NCBI GenBank assembly: GCA_021299355.1
Contig: JAJTGG010000004.1
Span: 1 to 47,939 of the forward strand
Direction of reading: 5' to 3'
Source: Lysobacteraceae bacterium
GTDB taxonomy: Bacteria; Pseudomonadota; Gammaproteobacteria; Xanthomonadales; Xanthomonadaceae
DNA length: 47,939 nt
Shown one piece after another: positions 1 to 10,962 of this stretch. The translations under genes were made by a program, and so were the position numbers. Below the pieces are notes generated by a model that saw only the letters and a list, made by a program, of their open reading frames with translations, did no database searches and was not told the DNA's origin. Positions within the stretch are counted from its first letter, which is position 1, and each line of letters starts with the position of its first letter.

Positions 1-24
1 CACATCGTGCAAACCAAGCTTTGA
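1..24 (+). CDS. nuoM: 3' end of the gene before nuoN, probably nuoM (partial)
   Basis: Frame 1 reads seven codons (HIVQTKL) and a TGA stop ending 10 bases before the nuoN start. In nuo operons nuoM directly precedes nuoN, so this is probably the C-terminus of NADH-quinone oxidoreductase subunit M. The assignment rests on position only, since seven residues cannot identify a family. Confidence 0.5.
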   Translation, partial: HIVQTKL

Positions 25-34
25 GGAACCGCCA

Positions 35-1486
35 ATGACCATTCCCATGATCTCCGCGGCGGACCTGAATGCCATCCTGCCGGAAATTTTCATCTGCTGC
101 TCGGCCTTTGCGCTGCTGATGCTGGATCTGTTCATCGATGCCAAGCGCCGGCCTTTGATCCATTTCCTGGCGGTTGCGGTTCTGGTCGCGGCGATCCTGC
201 TGACCGTACGCGACATGGTGTCGGTCACAACGACCGCCTTCGGGGGAATGTTCATCCATGATATCGCCGGCGATGTGCTGAAAATCGGCATCTACGCCGT
301 CACAGCGGTTGCGTTCATCTATGCCAAGCCCTATCTGGTCGAGCGGGGGCTGTTCAAGTCGGAATTCTACGCGCTGGCGCTGTTCGGCGTGCTCGGCATG
401 ATGCTGATGATTTCGGCCGGCAACCTGACCGTGCTTTATCTGGGTCTGGAATTGCTGGCGCTCAGTTCGTACGGTCTGGTCGCGCTCGACCGTGACAATC
501 CGATCGTCTCGGAAGCAGCTATCAAGTATTTCGTGCTCGGCGCCATCGCCTCGGGTCTGCTGCTGTACGGCATGTCGATGGTTTACGGCGCAACCGGCAG
601 CCTGCAGTTCGATGCCATTTATGCGGCGTCCGGCACCACACCGTCCCCGATGCTGTTCAAGCTCGGTGTCGTTTTCGTTGTAGCGGGTGTTGCCTTCAAA
701 TTCGGTGCTGCGCCGTTCCATATGTGGCTGCCCGATGTCTATCAGGGTGCGCCGACCGCAGTTACCGCCTACATCGCTTCGGCACCGAAAATGGCTGCCT
801 TCGCCATGGCCTACCGTCTGCTGGAGTCGGCTGCCGGCAACAGCGTGGCCGATTGGGTGCCGCTGATCGCCATTCTGTCGGCGCTGTCACTGGTGCTCGG
901 TAATCTGATGGCGCTGGTACAGTCTAGCTTCAAGCGCCTGTTGGCCTATTCCACCATTTCGCATGTCGGGTTCCTGTTTCTCGGTTTGCTCAGCGCTGAT
1001 GCCAGCGGTTACGCCGCCGCGATGTTCTATGCGATCAGCTACGCCATCACCGCCGTTGCGGCCTTCGGTTCACTGATTCTGCTCAGTCACGCCGGTTACG
1101 ATGCCGATGATATCGACGGCTTCCGTGGTCTGTGGGTCCGGCATCCGGGCTACGCCTTCCTGATCCTGTTCGTTGTCGCTTCCCTGGCCGGCGTACCGCC
1201 GTTCCTCGGATTCTTTGCCAAACTGCAGGTCATCGTCGCTGCGCTGAATGCCGGTTATCAATGGCTCGCGCTACTGGCTGTGATCTGTGCCGTGATCGGT
1301 GCCTTCTATTACCTGAAGCTGATCCGCGTCATGTTCTTCGAGAAGCCGGAGAGTGACATCAGTCAGATCAATCCCGACCGCCATCTGAGGGCGGCCTTCG
1401 TGCTGAATGCCTCGGCGCTTCTGGTTCTCGGGGTGTTCTCCAATGCCATCCTGTCCTGGTGCCTCAAGGCTTTCCCCGTCGCTTGA
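35..1486 (+). CDS. nuoN: NADH-quinone oxidoreductase subunit N
   Basis: Membrane-arm subunit of respiratory complex I, an antiporter-like proton channel in the inner membrane. The 483-residue product is close to the usual NuoN length (485 in E. coli) and is almost entirely hydrophobic, with many membrane segments. Conserved stretches are visible in the middle, such as FKFGAAPFHMWLPDVYQGAP (near residues 220-240) and the following lysine-containing segment SAPKMAAF, typical of the Nqo/Mrp antiporter family (Proton_antipo_M). A GAGGA ribosome site seven bases upstream supports the ATG at 35. It is the last gene of the nuo operon. A tRNA with its own promoter follows, so transcription of the next operon is separate. 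Confidence 0.95.
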   Translation: MTIPMISAADLNAILPEIFICCSAFALLMLDLFIDAKRRPLIHFLAVAVLVAAILLTVRDMVSVTTTAFGGMFIHDIAGDVLKIGIYAVTAVAFIYAKPYLVERGLFKSEFYALALFGVLGMMLMISAGNLTVLYLGLELLALSSYGLVALDRDNPIVSEAAIKYFVLGAIASGLLLYGMSMVYGATGSLQFDAIYAASGTTPSPMLFKLGVVFVVAGVAFKFGAAPFHMWLPDVYQGAPTAVTAYIASAPKMAAFAMAYRLLESAAGNSVADWVPLIAILSALSLVLGNLMALVQSSFKRLLAYSTISHVGFLFLGLLSADASGYAAAMFYAISYAITAVAAFGSLILLSHAGYDADDIDGFRGLWVRHPGYAFLILFVVASLAGVPPFLGFFAKLQVIVAALNAGYQWLALLAVICAVIGAFYYLKLIRVMFFEKPESDISQINPDRHLRAAFVLNASALLVLGVFSNAILSWCLKAFPVA

Positions 1487-1494
1487 CACGGGGC

Positions 1495-1524
1495 TTGTGT
1501 CCGAGGGGACAATTCCGCTATAAT
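1495..1524 (+). promoter_or_regulatory. Promoter of the initiator tRNA / rimP operon
   Basis: A perfect TATAAT lies at 1519-1524, fourteen bases before the tRNA. TTGTGT at 1495-1500, with an 18-base spacer, is a weak -35 match. The closer match TTGACA at 1483-1488 is 30 bases away, too far to pair with this -10. Seen in sequence; activity is inferred. Confidence 0.6.
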
Positions 1525-1537
1525 GCCGGTTCACTGA

Positions 1538-1614
<77 letters not shown>

Positions 1615-1647
1615 GTTTGACGCAGACGGCGGAGGCCATCCGCGGGG

Positions 1648-1687
1648 CTAGTTCGGAGTGCTTCATGGCTTCGGACGCCGGAACTAG
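1648..1687 (+). promoter_or_regulatory. Stem-loop in the rimP leader
   Basis: CTAGTTC at 1648-1654 pairs perfectly with GAACTAG at 1681-1687, enclosing a GC-rich 26-base apical region that can fold further. It sits between the tRNA end and the premature terminator, so it could act as an anti-terminator partner, a binding platform or an RNA processing site. The function is inferred. Confidence 0.5.
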
Positions 1688-1697
1688 GAAGTACCGG

Positions 1698-1721
1698 AAA
1701 AGGGCCGTCAGGCCCTTTTTT
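1698..1721 (+). terminator. Premature intrinsic terminator in the rimP leader
   Basis: AGGGCC (1701-1706), a GTCA loop and GGCCCT (1711-1716) run into six T residues ending at 1721. It lies downstream of the tRNA and 35 bases before rimP, so it would either end most tRNA transcripts or attenuate the nusA operon. I recall that Rfam describes a gammaproteobacterial rimP leader of this kind. Confidence 0.8.
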
Positions 1722-1756
1722 ATTAGCGACATCGCACGGCGCAGGGAGATGGCATC

Positions 1757-2284
1757 ATGGCAATGACCGGTAAAGCCTTGGAATTGAAGGAATTATTGGA
1801 TCCGACCGTTCGCGGTTTGGGGCTCGAGCTGTTGGGTGTGGAGTTTTCGCCTGCGGCTGGCAATGCCTTATTGCGTCTTTATATCGATGCACCGGAGCGA
1901 TTGGTCAGTATCGAAGATTGCGAGGCAGTCAGTCGGGAAGTCTCGGCCAACCTCGATGTCAACGATCCGATTGCTTCGCAGTACACGCTGGAAGTGTCCT
2001 CGCCGGGCATTGACCGGCCGCTGTTCACGCTGGCGCAGTTTGCGCGGCAGATCGGCGAGCAGGTCAAGATCAGCCTCAGTCTTCCGCAAGACGGGCGGCG
2101 GCGGCTGCAAGGCAAAGTGCTGTCCGTCGGCGAGTCCGGGATAGTGTTGGATGTGGATGGCCGTGAATTCACGGTCGCCATCGGTAATGTGGATAAAGCC
2201 AGATTGGTGCCGGATCTCGTGGCGCTGGGTCTGGTGGCTGAACCCAAAGGTGGGCGCAGAAAACCGGCGCCTAAGAAATCGTGA
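1757..2284 (+). CDS. rimP: Ribosome maturation factor RimP
   Basis: Cytoplasmic factor that helps mature the 30S subunit. The 175-residue product has the two RimP domains: an N-terminal alpha/beta domain containing LGLELLGVEF and LRLYIDAP, then the conserved SPGIDRPLF junction (near residues 83-91) and a C-terminal Sm-like beta domain. It ends in a basic tail rich in K, R and P (about 15 residues), making it longer than the 150-residue E. coli protein. An AGGGAG site precedes the ATG at 1757; the second ATG at 1763 is an alternative. It is followed 45 bases later by nusA, the conserved partner. Confidence 0.94.
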   Translation: MAMTGKALELKELLDPTVRGLGLELLGVEFSPAAGNALLRLYIDAPERLVSIEDCEAVSREVSANLDVNDPIASQYTLEVSSPGIDRPLFTLAQFARQIGEQVKISLSLPQDGRRRLQGKVLSVGESGIVLDVDGREFTVAIGNVDKARLVPDLVALGLVAEPKGGRRKPAPKKS

Positions 2285-2329
2285 TTTTCGACTAATTTTC
2301 GGCACAGCCGAAGGATACGGAGTTGGATT

Positions 2330-3835
2330 GTGAGTAAAGAACTTTTATTGGTCATGGAAGCGGTCGCCAACGAAAAGGGCGTCGACCGCCAGGTCATCAT
2401 CCAGGCGATGGAATCGGCTTTGGCCTCCGCTGCGAAAAAGCGCTACCACGACGAGGATATTTCAATCCGTGTCGCCATCAACCCCAAGGACGGCACCTAT
2501 GAAACCTTCCGCCGCTGGGAAGTAGTCGCCGATGACGTCGTCATGGAGTCGCCCGACCGCATGATCCGCCTGATGGACGCCGTTGACGAGATGGAAGGCG
2601 CCGAAGTCGGCGACTTCGTCGAACAACCGGTTGAAAACCCCGAGTTCGGACGCATAGCCGCGCAGGCTGCCAAGCAGGTCATCGTACAGCGGGTCCGTGA
2701 AGCAGAGCGCGCGCTGGTCCTAGAGCAGTGGAACGACCGCGTCGGTGAGCTGGTCAGCGGTGTGGTCAAACGCGCGGAGCGCGGCAATGTCTATGTCGAT
2801 CTCGGCGGCAATGCCGAAGCCATCATTCCGAAAGACAAGGCGATTCCACGCGACGTCCTGCGTCCGGGCGACCGCGTGCGCGGCTATCTGGCGGAAACCC
2901 GCGCTGAAACCCGTGGTCCGCAGCTGATCATTTCGCGCATCGCGCCGGAATTCATGATCGAGCTGTTCAGGCTGGAGGTGCCCGAAGTCGGTCAGGGTCT
3001 GGTCGAAATCAAAGGCGCCGCCCGCGATCCGGGCGACCGTGCCAAGATTGCCGTGCTCGCCCATGACCACCGCACCGATCCGATCGGCGCCTGCATCGGC
3101 ATGCGCGGCTCACGCGTGCAGGCCGTGTCCAACGAGCTCAACGGTGAACGCGTCGATATCGTGCTGTGGTCCGACAATCCGGCGCAGTTCGTCATCAATG
3201 CCATGGCGCCGGCCGAAGTGCAGTCGATCATTGTCGATGAAGACAAGCATTCGATGGACATCGCCGTGGCCGAAGACAAACTGGCACAGGCCATCGGCAA
3301 GGGCGGCCAGAACGTGCGTCTGGCCAGCCGACTGACCGGCTGGCAACTGAACGTGATGACACAGGACCAGGTGTCAGCGAAGAGCGAGGCTGAACAGGCC
3401 GCCGCGCGTGCCGTGTTCGTGGAAAAACTGGAAGTCGACGATGAAATCGCCGGCATTCTGGTTTCCGAGGGTTTCAATACCGTTGAAGAAATCGCCTACG
3501 TTCCGGCCGCCGAACTTCTCGCCGTTGAAGGTTTCGATGAGGACATCGTCGAAGAACTGCGCGCCCGTGCACGTGACGCGCTGCTCAACGAGGCGTTGGC
3601 CGCGGAAGAAGAGATCGAAGGTCACAAGCCGACGGATGATCTGCTGGCCATGGACGGCATGAGTGAAAGCATCGCCTATGCATTGGCCGAGCGCGGCGTA
3701 TCCACGCCGGATGATCTAGCTGAACTTGCCGCCGACGAGATTTCCGATATCGAAGACATGGGTATGGAGCGCGCTTCGGCGTTCATCCTGGCCGCCCGTG
3801 CCGCAGAAATCGCCCGTCTCGAGCAATCAAACTGA
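2330..3835 (+). CDS. nusA: Transcription termination/antitermination factor NusA
   Basis: Binds RNA polymerase and nascent RNA, modulating pausing, intrinsic termination and antitermination. The 501-residue protein has an N-terminal polymerase-binding domain beginning SKELLLVMEAVANEKG, an S1 domain (VSGVVKRAERGNVYVDLGG, near residue 140), two KH domains (IGMRGSRVQA and AIGKGGQNVRLASR) and two C-terminal acidic helix-hairpin-helix repeats, as in other gammaproteobacteria (495 in E. coli). Translation starts at a GTG at 2330 with GGAG seven bases upstream. As NusA acts on terminators, the several terminators in its own operon (1698, 6895, 8265) could give feedback. Confidence 0.97.
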   Translation: MSKELLLVMEAVANEKGVDRQVIIQAMESALASAAKKRYHDEDISIRVAINPKDGTYETFRRWEVVADDVVMESPDRMIRLMDAVDEMEGAEVGDFVEQPVENPEFGRIAAQAAKQVIVQRVREAERALVLEQWNDRVGELVSGVVKRAERGNVYVDLGGNAEAIIPKDKAIPRDVLRPGDRVRGYLAETRAETRGPQLIISRIAPEFMIELFRLEVPEVGQGLVEIKGAARDPGDRAKIAVLAHDHRTDPIGACIGMRGSRVQAVSNELNGERVDIVLWSDNPAQFVINAMAPAEVQSIIVDEDKHSMDIAVAEDKLAQAIGKGGQNVRLASRLTGWQLNVMTQDQVSAKSEAEQAAARAVFVEKLEVDDEIAGILVSEGFNTVEEIAYVPAAELLAVEGFDEDIVEELRARARDALLNEALAAEEEIEGHKPTDDLLAMDGMSESIAYALAERGVSTPDDLAELAADEISDIEDMGMERASAFILAARAAEIARLEQSN

Positions 3836-3893
3836 ACACCGCGAAAATAACGTCATGTAATCAGCATCACAAAATTCAAGGATCGACACCTCC

Positions 3894-6535
<2,642 letters not shown>

Positions 6536-6536
<1 letters not shown>

Positions 6537-6895
6537 TGGCGAAGAAGAGCTTCCACCGGACCGACCGTGTCTCCGCCCAGCTCCGCCGCGAGCTGGGTCA
6601 GATCGTGCATGCCACCGTTCGCGAGCACGGCCTGCCGTCGCTGAGCGTATCCGATGTCGAGCTCACCCGCGACATGGCGCATGCCAAGGTGTTCGTGACC
6701 GCATTGCTGGCGGAGTCGTCCAAGACCGCGGTCAAGGCCTTGAACGAACTGGCGCCTGAAATGCGCTTCCAGCTTGCCCATGCGGTCAAGATGCGGCATG
6801 TGCCCGAGCTGCATTTCCATTACGACGATTCGGTCGATAAGGGCGAGCGCATCGAGCAGCTGCTGCGCGATAGTCCTAAATCCGAATCGCTCTGA
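6536..6895 (+). CDS. rbfA: Ribosome-binding factor A
   Basis: Cold-shock-associated 30S maturation factor that binds near helix 1 of 16S rRNA. The 119-residue product has the KH-like fold pattern of RbfA: an N-terminal basic helix (RTDRVSAQLRRELGQIV), ELTRDMAHAKVFVTAL and the conserved MRHVPELHFHYDDS near the C-terminus. I chose the ATG overlapping the infB stop (TGATG), which gives the standard N-terminus and implies translational coupling. Its last codon overlaps the start of the terminator that separates it from truB. Confidence 0.94.
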
Positions 6896-6915
6896 CCGCC
6901 TCCGGGCGGTTTTTT
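6895..6915 (+). terminator. Intrinsic terminator between rbfA and truB
   Basis: ACCGCC (6895-6900), a TCCG loop and GGCGGT (6905-6910) end in a T6 run (6910-6915). It starts at the rbfA stop and ends five bases before the truB ATG, so the U-run occupies the place of the truB ribosome-binding site. Confidence 0.75.
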
Positions 6916-6920
6916 CCGGC

Positions 6921-7856
6921 ATGAAAAAAACACAATTCACTTTTGTCCGACGCCCGGTTGATGGCCTGCTTCTGCTCGATAAACCCCAGGGCATGACGTC
7001 CAATCAGGCCCTGCAGAAGGTCCGCAATCTGTTCCGTGCCGAGAAAGCCGGCCATACCGGTGCACTGGATCCGCTGGCCACCGGGGTGTTGCCGATCTGT
7101 CTGGGCGAGGCCACCAAGGTTGCCGGGCTGCTTCTCGGTAACGACAAAGCCTATGAAGTCATCGCTGCCTTGGGTACGACCACCGATACCGACGATGCCG
7201 ACGGACCGGTCCTGCGTCAGCGATCGATAGGTAGCTATGCCCGTGAGCAGGTGGAAGCCCTGTTGCCGCAGTTCACCGGCGATATTATGCAGGTTCCTCC
7301 GGTGTATTCCGCACTCAAGCAGGGCGGCGAGCCGATGTATCTGAAGGCGCGGCGTGGCGATGAGATCGATCTGCCCGCGCGTCCGGTCCGCATCCATGAC
7401 ATCGAGCTGTTGACGCTGGAACCGGCTCAGTTCAGCCTGCGGGTGACCTGCGGTTCGGGAACCTATATCCGCAGTCTGATTCGCGATTTGGGCGAAGCAC
7501 TGGGCTGTGGTGCCCATGTCACGGCCCTGCACCGGCTCTGGGTCGAGCCGTTCCAGGCGCTCCCTCTACGGACCCTGGATGGGCTTCAGGCGCTTGCGGA
7601 GCAGGGGCTGCCGGAGCTGGATGCCGTTCTGCACCCTGTAGCCGAGGCCTTGGTCGCGGTGCCCCGTCTGGTATTGGATGACGATCAGGCCCGGCGCGTC
7701 GGCATGGGCCAGAAAATCCGGATTCCGGAGCCGTTTGCGGCCAGTGAGCGTGTACAGCTGTGCAATGTCGCTGGCTTGCCGCTCGGTCTGGCCGGCATCA
7801 GCGCCGATGGGCATCTCACGGTTCAGCGTCTGTTTCGCTGGGCGGCCATCAATTGA
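6921..7856 (+). CDS. truB: tRNA pseudouridine(55) synthase
   Basis: Converts U55 in the T-loop of tRNAs to pseudouridine. The 311-residue product (314 in E. coli) carries the family motif GHTGALDPLATG with the catalytic aspartate at about residue 50, the RNA-binding segment TGDIMQVPPVYSALKQGG and the SGTYIRSLIRDLGE motif, then a C-terminal PUA-like domain. I chose the ATG at 6921 because the protein then begins in the usual way (KKTQFTFVRRPVDGLLLLDK). An upstream in-frame extension overlaps rbfA and is not TruB-like. No purine-rich ribosome site is visible; the upstream terminator fills that space. Confidence 0.95.
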   Translation: MKKTQFTFVRRPVDGLLLLDKPQGMTSNQALQKVRNLFRAEKAGHTGALDPLATGVLPICLGEATKVAGLLLGNDKAYEVIAALGTTTDTDDADGPVLRQRSIGSYAREQVEALLPQFTGDIMQVPPVYSALKQGGEPMYLKARRGDEIDLPARPVRIHDIELLTLEPAQFSLRVTCGSGTYIRSLIRDLGEALGCGAHVTALHRLWVEPFQALPLRTLDGLQALAEQGLPELDAVLHPVAEALVAVPRLVLDDDQARRVGMGQKIRIPEPFAASERVQLCNVAGLPLGLAGISADGHLTVQRLFRWAAIN

Positions 7857-7889
7857 CGCGATTTAATCCCACTAACTGATTGAATCGAG

Positions 7890-7895
7890 TATAAT
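7890..7895 (+). promoter_or_regulatory. -10 element of an rpsO promoter
   Basis: A perfect TATAAT lies just after the truB stop, about 100 bases before rpsO. The -35 position (around 7867) has no good match, so the promoter call rests on the -10 and on the known presence of an rpsO promoter here in E. coli. Confidence 0.55.
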
Positions 7896-7901
7896 ATGCG
7901 G

Positions 7902-7924
7902 GCTTCGGGCCCTCCGGCCGAAGC
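7902..7924 (+). promoter_or_regulatory. Stem-loop in the rpsO leader (possible S15 autoregulatory site)
   Basis: GCTTCGG (7902-7908) pairs perfectly with CCGAAGC (7918-7924) around a nine-base loop, at the expected transcript start. S15 represses its own translation through structured leaders in many bacteria. This hairpin is a candidate part of such an element, but I cannot show S15 binding determinants. Confidence 0.4.
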
Positions 7925-7997
7925 TCCTTTAACCGGCGGTTATGGCGGTTGCGCAGCCCGCGCTTCTGCCGAATTCGCATCTTCATAGAGAATAGAT

Positions 7998-8258
7998 ATG
8001 TCCATTGATACCAGCAAAGTCATCGGCGAGCACAAACGCGCCGCCAACGATACCGGCTCCCCGGAAGTCCAGGTCGCCCTGTTGACCGCCCGCATCGAAG
8101 ACCTTTCCGAACACTTCAAGACCCACAAGAAAGACCACCACTCGCGCCGCGGTCTCCTGAAAATGGTGAACCAGCGCCGCAGCCTGCTGGCCTATCTGAA
8201 AAAGAAAGACGGCGAACGTTACCAGGCCCTGATCCAGCGCCTCGGCTTACGTCGCTAA
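7998..8258 (+). CDS. rpsO: 30S ribosomal protein S15
   Basis: Primary 16S rRNA-binding protein of the central domain, also part of bridge B4. The 86-residue product shows the diagnostic S15 sequence: [16 protein letters not shown], then [19 protein letters not shown], with the conserved H and D residues that bind 16S rRNA, and the C-terminal LLAYLKKKD segment. The leader is unusually long (about 100 bases) and structured. The upstream ribosome site is weak (AGAGAATAG), fitting translational autoregulation. Confidence 0.97.
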   Translation: MSIDTSKVIGEHKRAANDTGSPEVQVALLTARIEDLSEHFKTHKKDHHSRRGLLKMVNQRRSLLAYLKKKDGERYQALIQRLGLRR

Positions 8259-8264
8259 CCACCC

Positions 8265-8295
8265 AACGCGGCGCTTCGGCGCCGTGTTGTTTTTT
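8265..8295 (+). terminator. Intrinsic terminator after rpsO
   Basis: A ten-pair stem, 8265-8274 with 8279-8288, closed by a TTCG tetraloop (one G:U pair), followed by GTTTTTT. It separates rpsO from pnp, as in E. coli, where part of the transcription reads through. Confidence 0.9.
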
Positions 8296-8307
8296 GCAGT
8301 ACATCAA

Positions 8308-8328
8308 AGGCGGGCATGTGGCCCGCCT
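8308..8328 (+). promoter_or_regulatory. Perfect hairpin in the pnp leader
   Basis: AGGCGGGC (8308-8315), loop ATGTG and GCCCGCCT (8321-8328) form eight perfect pairs with no T-run after them, so it is not a terminator. In E. coli the pnp leader is a hairpin cut by RNase III, after which PNPase represses its own message. This stem, 25 bases before pnp, is a likely counterpart. Confidence 0.5.
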
Positions 8329-8353
8329 CGCGGAAATCAAAGAGGATAATACA

Positions 8354-10453
8354 GTGGCAAAAATCGTGAAAACCTTCCAATACGGAAAGCATCAAGTCAG
8401 CATCGAAACCGGTGAAATCGCGCGTCAGGCCAGTGGTTCGGTCATCGTCAGCGTCGAAGGCACCGTGGTCCTGGTCACCGCCGTGGCCGCCAAGTCGCAG
8501 CGCGAGGGCATGGATTTCTTCCCGCTGACCGTCGACTACCAGGAAAAATTCTATGCCGGCGGCCGTATTCCGGGCGGCTTCTTCAAGCGTGAAGGCCGTG
8601 CCACCGAGAAGGAAACCCTGATTTCCCGCCTGATCGACCGTCCGATCCGTCCGCTGTTCCCGGAAGGTTTCCGCAACGAAGTGCAGATCATCGCCACCGT
8701 GGTGTCGATGAATCCGGAAGTCGACGGCGACATCCCGGCCCTGATCGGCGCCTCCGCCGCCCTGGCCCTGTCCGGCGCGCCGTTCAACGGTCCGATCGGC
8801 GCTGCCAAGGTCGGTTTCGCCAACGGCCAGTACATCCTGAACCCGACCGCCGCCGAACTGGCGACCTCGCAGCTCGAGTTGGTCGTCGCAGGTACCGCCG
8901 GTGCCGTGCTGATGGTGGAATCGGAAGCCGCGTTGCTGTCCGAACAGCAGATGCTGGGTGCCGTCATGTTCGGTCATCAGCAGATGCAGACCGTCATCAA
9001 TGCCATCAACGAACTGGTTGCCGAAGTCGGCGTCAGCAAGTGGACCTGGCAGGCTCCAGCCAAGAACGAGGCCATGATTGCCGCGCTCAAAACCGCCGTC
9101 GGCGGCCGTCTGGAAGCCGCTTTCGCCATCCGTGAAAAGCTGGAACGCCGTGATGCCATCGCCAAGATCAAAGCCGAGGTGATGGAAGGCCTGAAAGCCG
9201 ATGCCGAAGCCAATGGCTGGGTGGGTGCCGAAATGTCGAAGGAATTCGGCGAGCTCGAATACGAAACCATGCGCGCTTCCGTTCTGAAGACCAAGGTGCG
9301 CATCGACGGCCGCAATCTCACCACCGTGCGTCCGATCAGTGTGCGTACCTCGGTGTTGCCGCGTACCCACGGTTCGGCCCTGTTCACCCGCGGTGAAACC
9401 CAGGCGCTGGTCGTTGCCACCCTCGGTACCGCGCGCGATGGCCAGATCATTGATGCCGTGTCGGGTGAATACAAAGAAAACTTCATGTTCCATTACAACT
9501 TCCCTCCGTATTCGGTGGGTGAGTGCGGCCGCTTCGGAGCGCCGAAGCGCCGTGAAATCGGCCACGGCCGTCTGGCCAAGCGCGGCGTGATGGCCGTGAT
9601 GCCGAACATGGAAGAGTTCCCGTACACCATCCGCTGCGTTTCGGAAATCACCGAATCCAACGGTTCCTCCTCGATGGCCTCGGTCTGTGGTTCCTCGCTG
9701 GCCATGATGGATGCCGGTATTCCGCTGAAAGCCCCGGTGGCCGGCATCGCCATGGGTCTGGTCAAGGAAGGCGGCGATTTCGTCGTGCTGTCCGACATCC
9801 TCGGTGACGAAGACCATCTCGGCGACATGGATTTCAAAGTGGCCGGTTCCGAGCAGGGCATCTCCGCCCTGCAGATGGACATCAAGATTGAAGGCATCAC
9901 TGAAGAAATCATGCGCATCGCGCTCGACCAGGCCAAACAGGGCCGTCTGCACATCCTCGGCGAAATGGCGAAAGCCCTGTCGACGCCACGTGCCGAAATG
10001 TCGGAATTCGCGCCGCGTCTGCTGACCCTGAAGATCCATCCGGACAAGATCCGCGAAGTGATCGGCAAGGGCGGTTCGGTCATCCAGGCCATCACCAAGG
10101 AAACCGGCACCCAGATCGACATCCAGGATGATGGCACCATCACCATCGCCTCGGTCAACAACGCCGCCGCCGAAGCCGCCCGTGCCCGCATCGAGTCGAT
10201 CACCTCCGACGTCGAGCCGGGCCGCATCTATGAAGGCAAGGTCGCCAAGATCATGGATTTCGGTGCGTTCGTCACCATCGCTCCGGGCAAAGACGGCCTG
10301 GTGCACGTGTCGCAGATTTCCAACGAGCGCGTCGAGAAAGTGTCCGACAAACTCAAGGAAGGCGATATCGTGAAAGTGAAAGTACTGGAAGTCGACAAGC
10401 AGGGTCGCATCCGCCTGTCGATGAAGGCTCTGGACGAAGACGCCGCCGAGTAA
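8354..10453 (+). CDS. pnp: Polyribonucleotide nucleotidyltransferase (PNPase)
   Basis: Phosphorolytic 3'-5' exoribonuclease of mRNA decay and a degradosome subunit. The 699-residue protein (711 in E. coli) has two RNase PH domains (the first with [17 protein letters not shown], the second with [19 protein letters not shown]), a KH domain ([13 protein letters not shown], around 570) and an S1 domain ([18 protein letters not shown], around 630). I chose the GTG at 8354 because the protein then starts [12 protein letters not shown], as in related species, with AGAGGA eight bases upstream. The longer frame from 8294 would cross the leader hairpin. Confidence 0.97.
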   Translation: MAKIVKTFQYGKHQVSIETGEIARQASGSVIVSVEGTVVLVTAVAAKSQREGMDFFPLTVDYQEKFYAGGRIPGGFFKREGRATEKETLISRLIDRPIRPLFPEGFRNEVQIIATVVSMNPEVDGDIPALIGASAALALSGAPFNGPIGAAKVGFANGQYILNPTAAELATSQLELVVAGTAGAVLMVESEAALLSEQQMLGAVMFGHQQMQTVINAINELVAEVGVSKWTWQAPAKNEAMIAALKTAVGGRLEAAFAIREKLERRDAIAKIKAEVMEGLKADAEANGWVGAEMSKEFGELEYETMRASVLKTKVRIDGRNLTTVRPISVRTSVLPRTHGSALFTRGETQALVVATLGTARDGQIIDAVSGEYKENFMFHYNFPPYSVGECGRFGAPKRREIGHGRLAKRGVMAVMPNMEEFPYTIRCVSEITESNGSSSMASVCGSSLAMMDAGIPLKAPVAGIAMGLVKEGGDFVVLSDILGDEDHLGDMDFKVAGSEQGISALQMDIKIEGITEEIMRIALDQAKQGRLHILGEMAKALSTPRAEMSEFAPRLLTLKIHPDKIREVIGKGGSVIQAITKETGTQIDIQDDGTITIASVNNAAAEAARARIESITSDVEPGRIYEGKVAKIMDFGAFVTIAPGKDGLVHVSQISNERVEKVSDKLKEGDIVKVKVLEVDKQGRIRLSMKALDEDAAE

Positions 10454-10470
10454 GCGTTTCGGCTTCACGC

Positions 10471-10496
10471 AAAAAGCGGGCTTCGGCCCGCTTTTT
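10471..10496 (+). terminator. Intrinsic terminator after pnp
   Basis: AAAAAGCGGGC (10471-10481), TTCG, GCCCGCTTTTT (10486-10496): a perfect stem with a T5 run on the plus strand. It closes the metY-rimP-pnp transcription unit. Confidence 0.92.
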
Positions 10497-10527
10497 CGTG
10501 GGTAAGAGATTTGTGTACACTGACGGC

Positions 10528-10962
10528 ATGAACCCGCTCTGGAAAAACCGGATCCTGTTTGCCCTCGGCAGCCTCTGGGCCTTGCCGATGACGGCGGTCG
10601 GCCTGGTGTTCGGCGCAGGAAGTCTGCTGCTTGGAGCGCGCGTATCGTTCTCCGATGCAGCTTTGGTGTTCTCCGGCTTCCGGTTTTTCAGCCATGGCGC
10701 GTTGACGCTCGGGCAGGTCATTCTGCATACCGGGTCGTCGCTCGACGAACCGACCCTGACCTACCACTGCGCGGCCTTCGGGGGTGATGAGTGCGTGCGT
10801 ATCGGCAGTCACGAGCGGGCGCATGTGTATCAGACCATGGCGTTCGGGGTGCTGTTCCTGCCCTTGTATTTCCTGCATGGCGGCATCAGTCATAAAAACC
10901 GCTTCGAGCAGGCCGCCGATCGTTATGCCCGCACGGGCTCGGGCTGGTGGCCTTACGGATAA
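10528..10962 (+). CDS. Small membrane protein with an HExxH zinc-peptidase-like motif
   Basis: I do not recognise a named family. The 144-residue product (from the ATG at 10528; an in-frame GTG at 10498 would add ten residues) has two hydrophobic segments near residues 8-36 and a third around 103-118. The motif HERAH is at residues 95-99, followed by FEQAADRYA at 126-134. HExxH plus a downstream glutamate or aspartate is the zinc-binding pattern of gluzincin-type peptidases; here the third ligand could be E127 or D131. The hydrophobic segment between the motifs suggests the site lies at the membrane. It is monocistronic between two terminators. No ribosome site is visible. TACACT at 10516-10521 would place a start near the ATG, so a leaderless message is possible. 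Metal binding and activity are inferred. Confidence 0.65.
   Translation: MNPLWKNRILFALGSLWALPMTAVGLVFGAGSLLLGARVSFSDAALVFSGFRFFSHGALTLGQVILHTGSSLDEPTLTYHCAAFGGDECVRIGSHERAHVYQTMAFGVLFLPLYFLHGGISHKNRFEQAADRYARTGSGWWPYG

Noticed and set aside
1483-1488. Consensus TTGACA as the -35 of the initiator tRNA promoter.
   Set aside because: It is 30 bases from the TATAAT at 1519, too far for a sigma-70 promoter, and no other -10 fits it.
8255-10468. A 737-codon open frame on the minus strand opposite pnp.
   Set aside because: It mirrors pnp almost end to end, has no family-like motifs and is rich in H, D, G and F. This is the usual by-product of GC-rich codon use in a conserved gene on the other strand.
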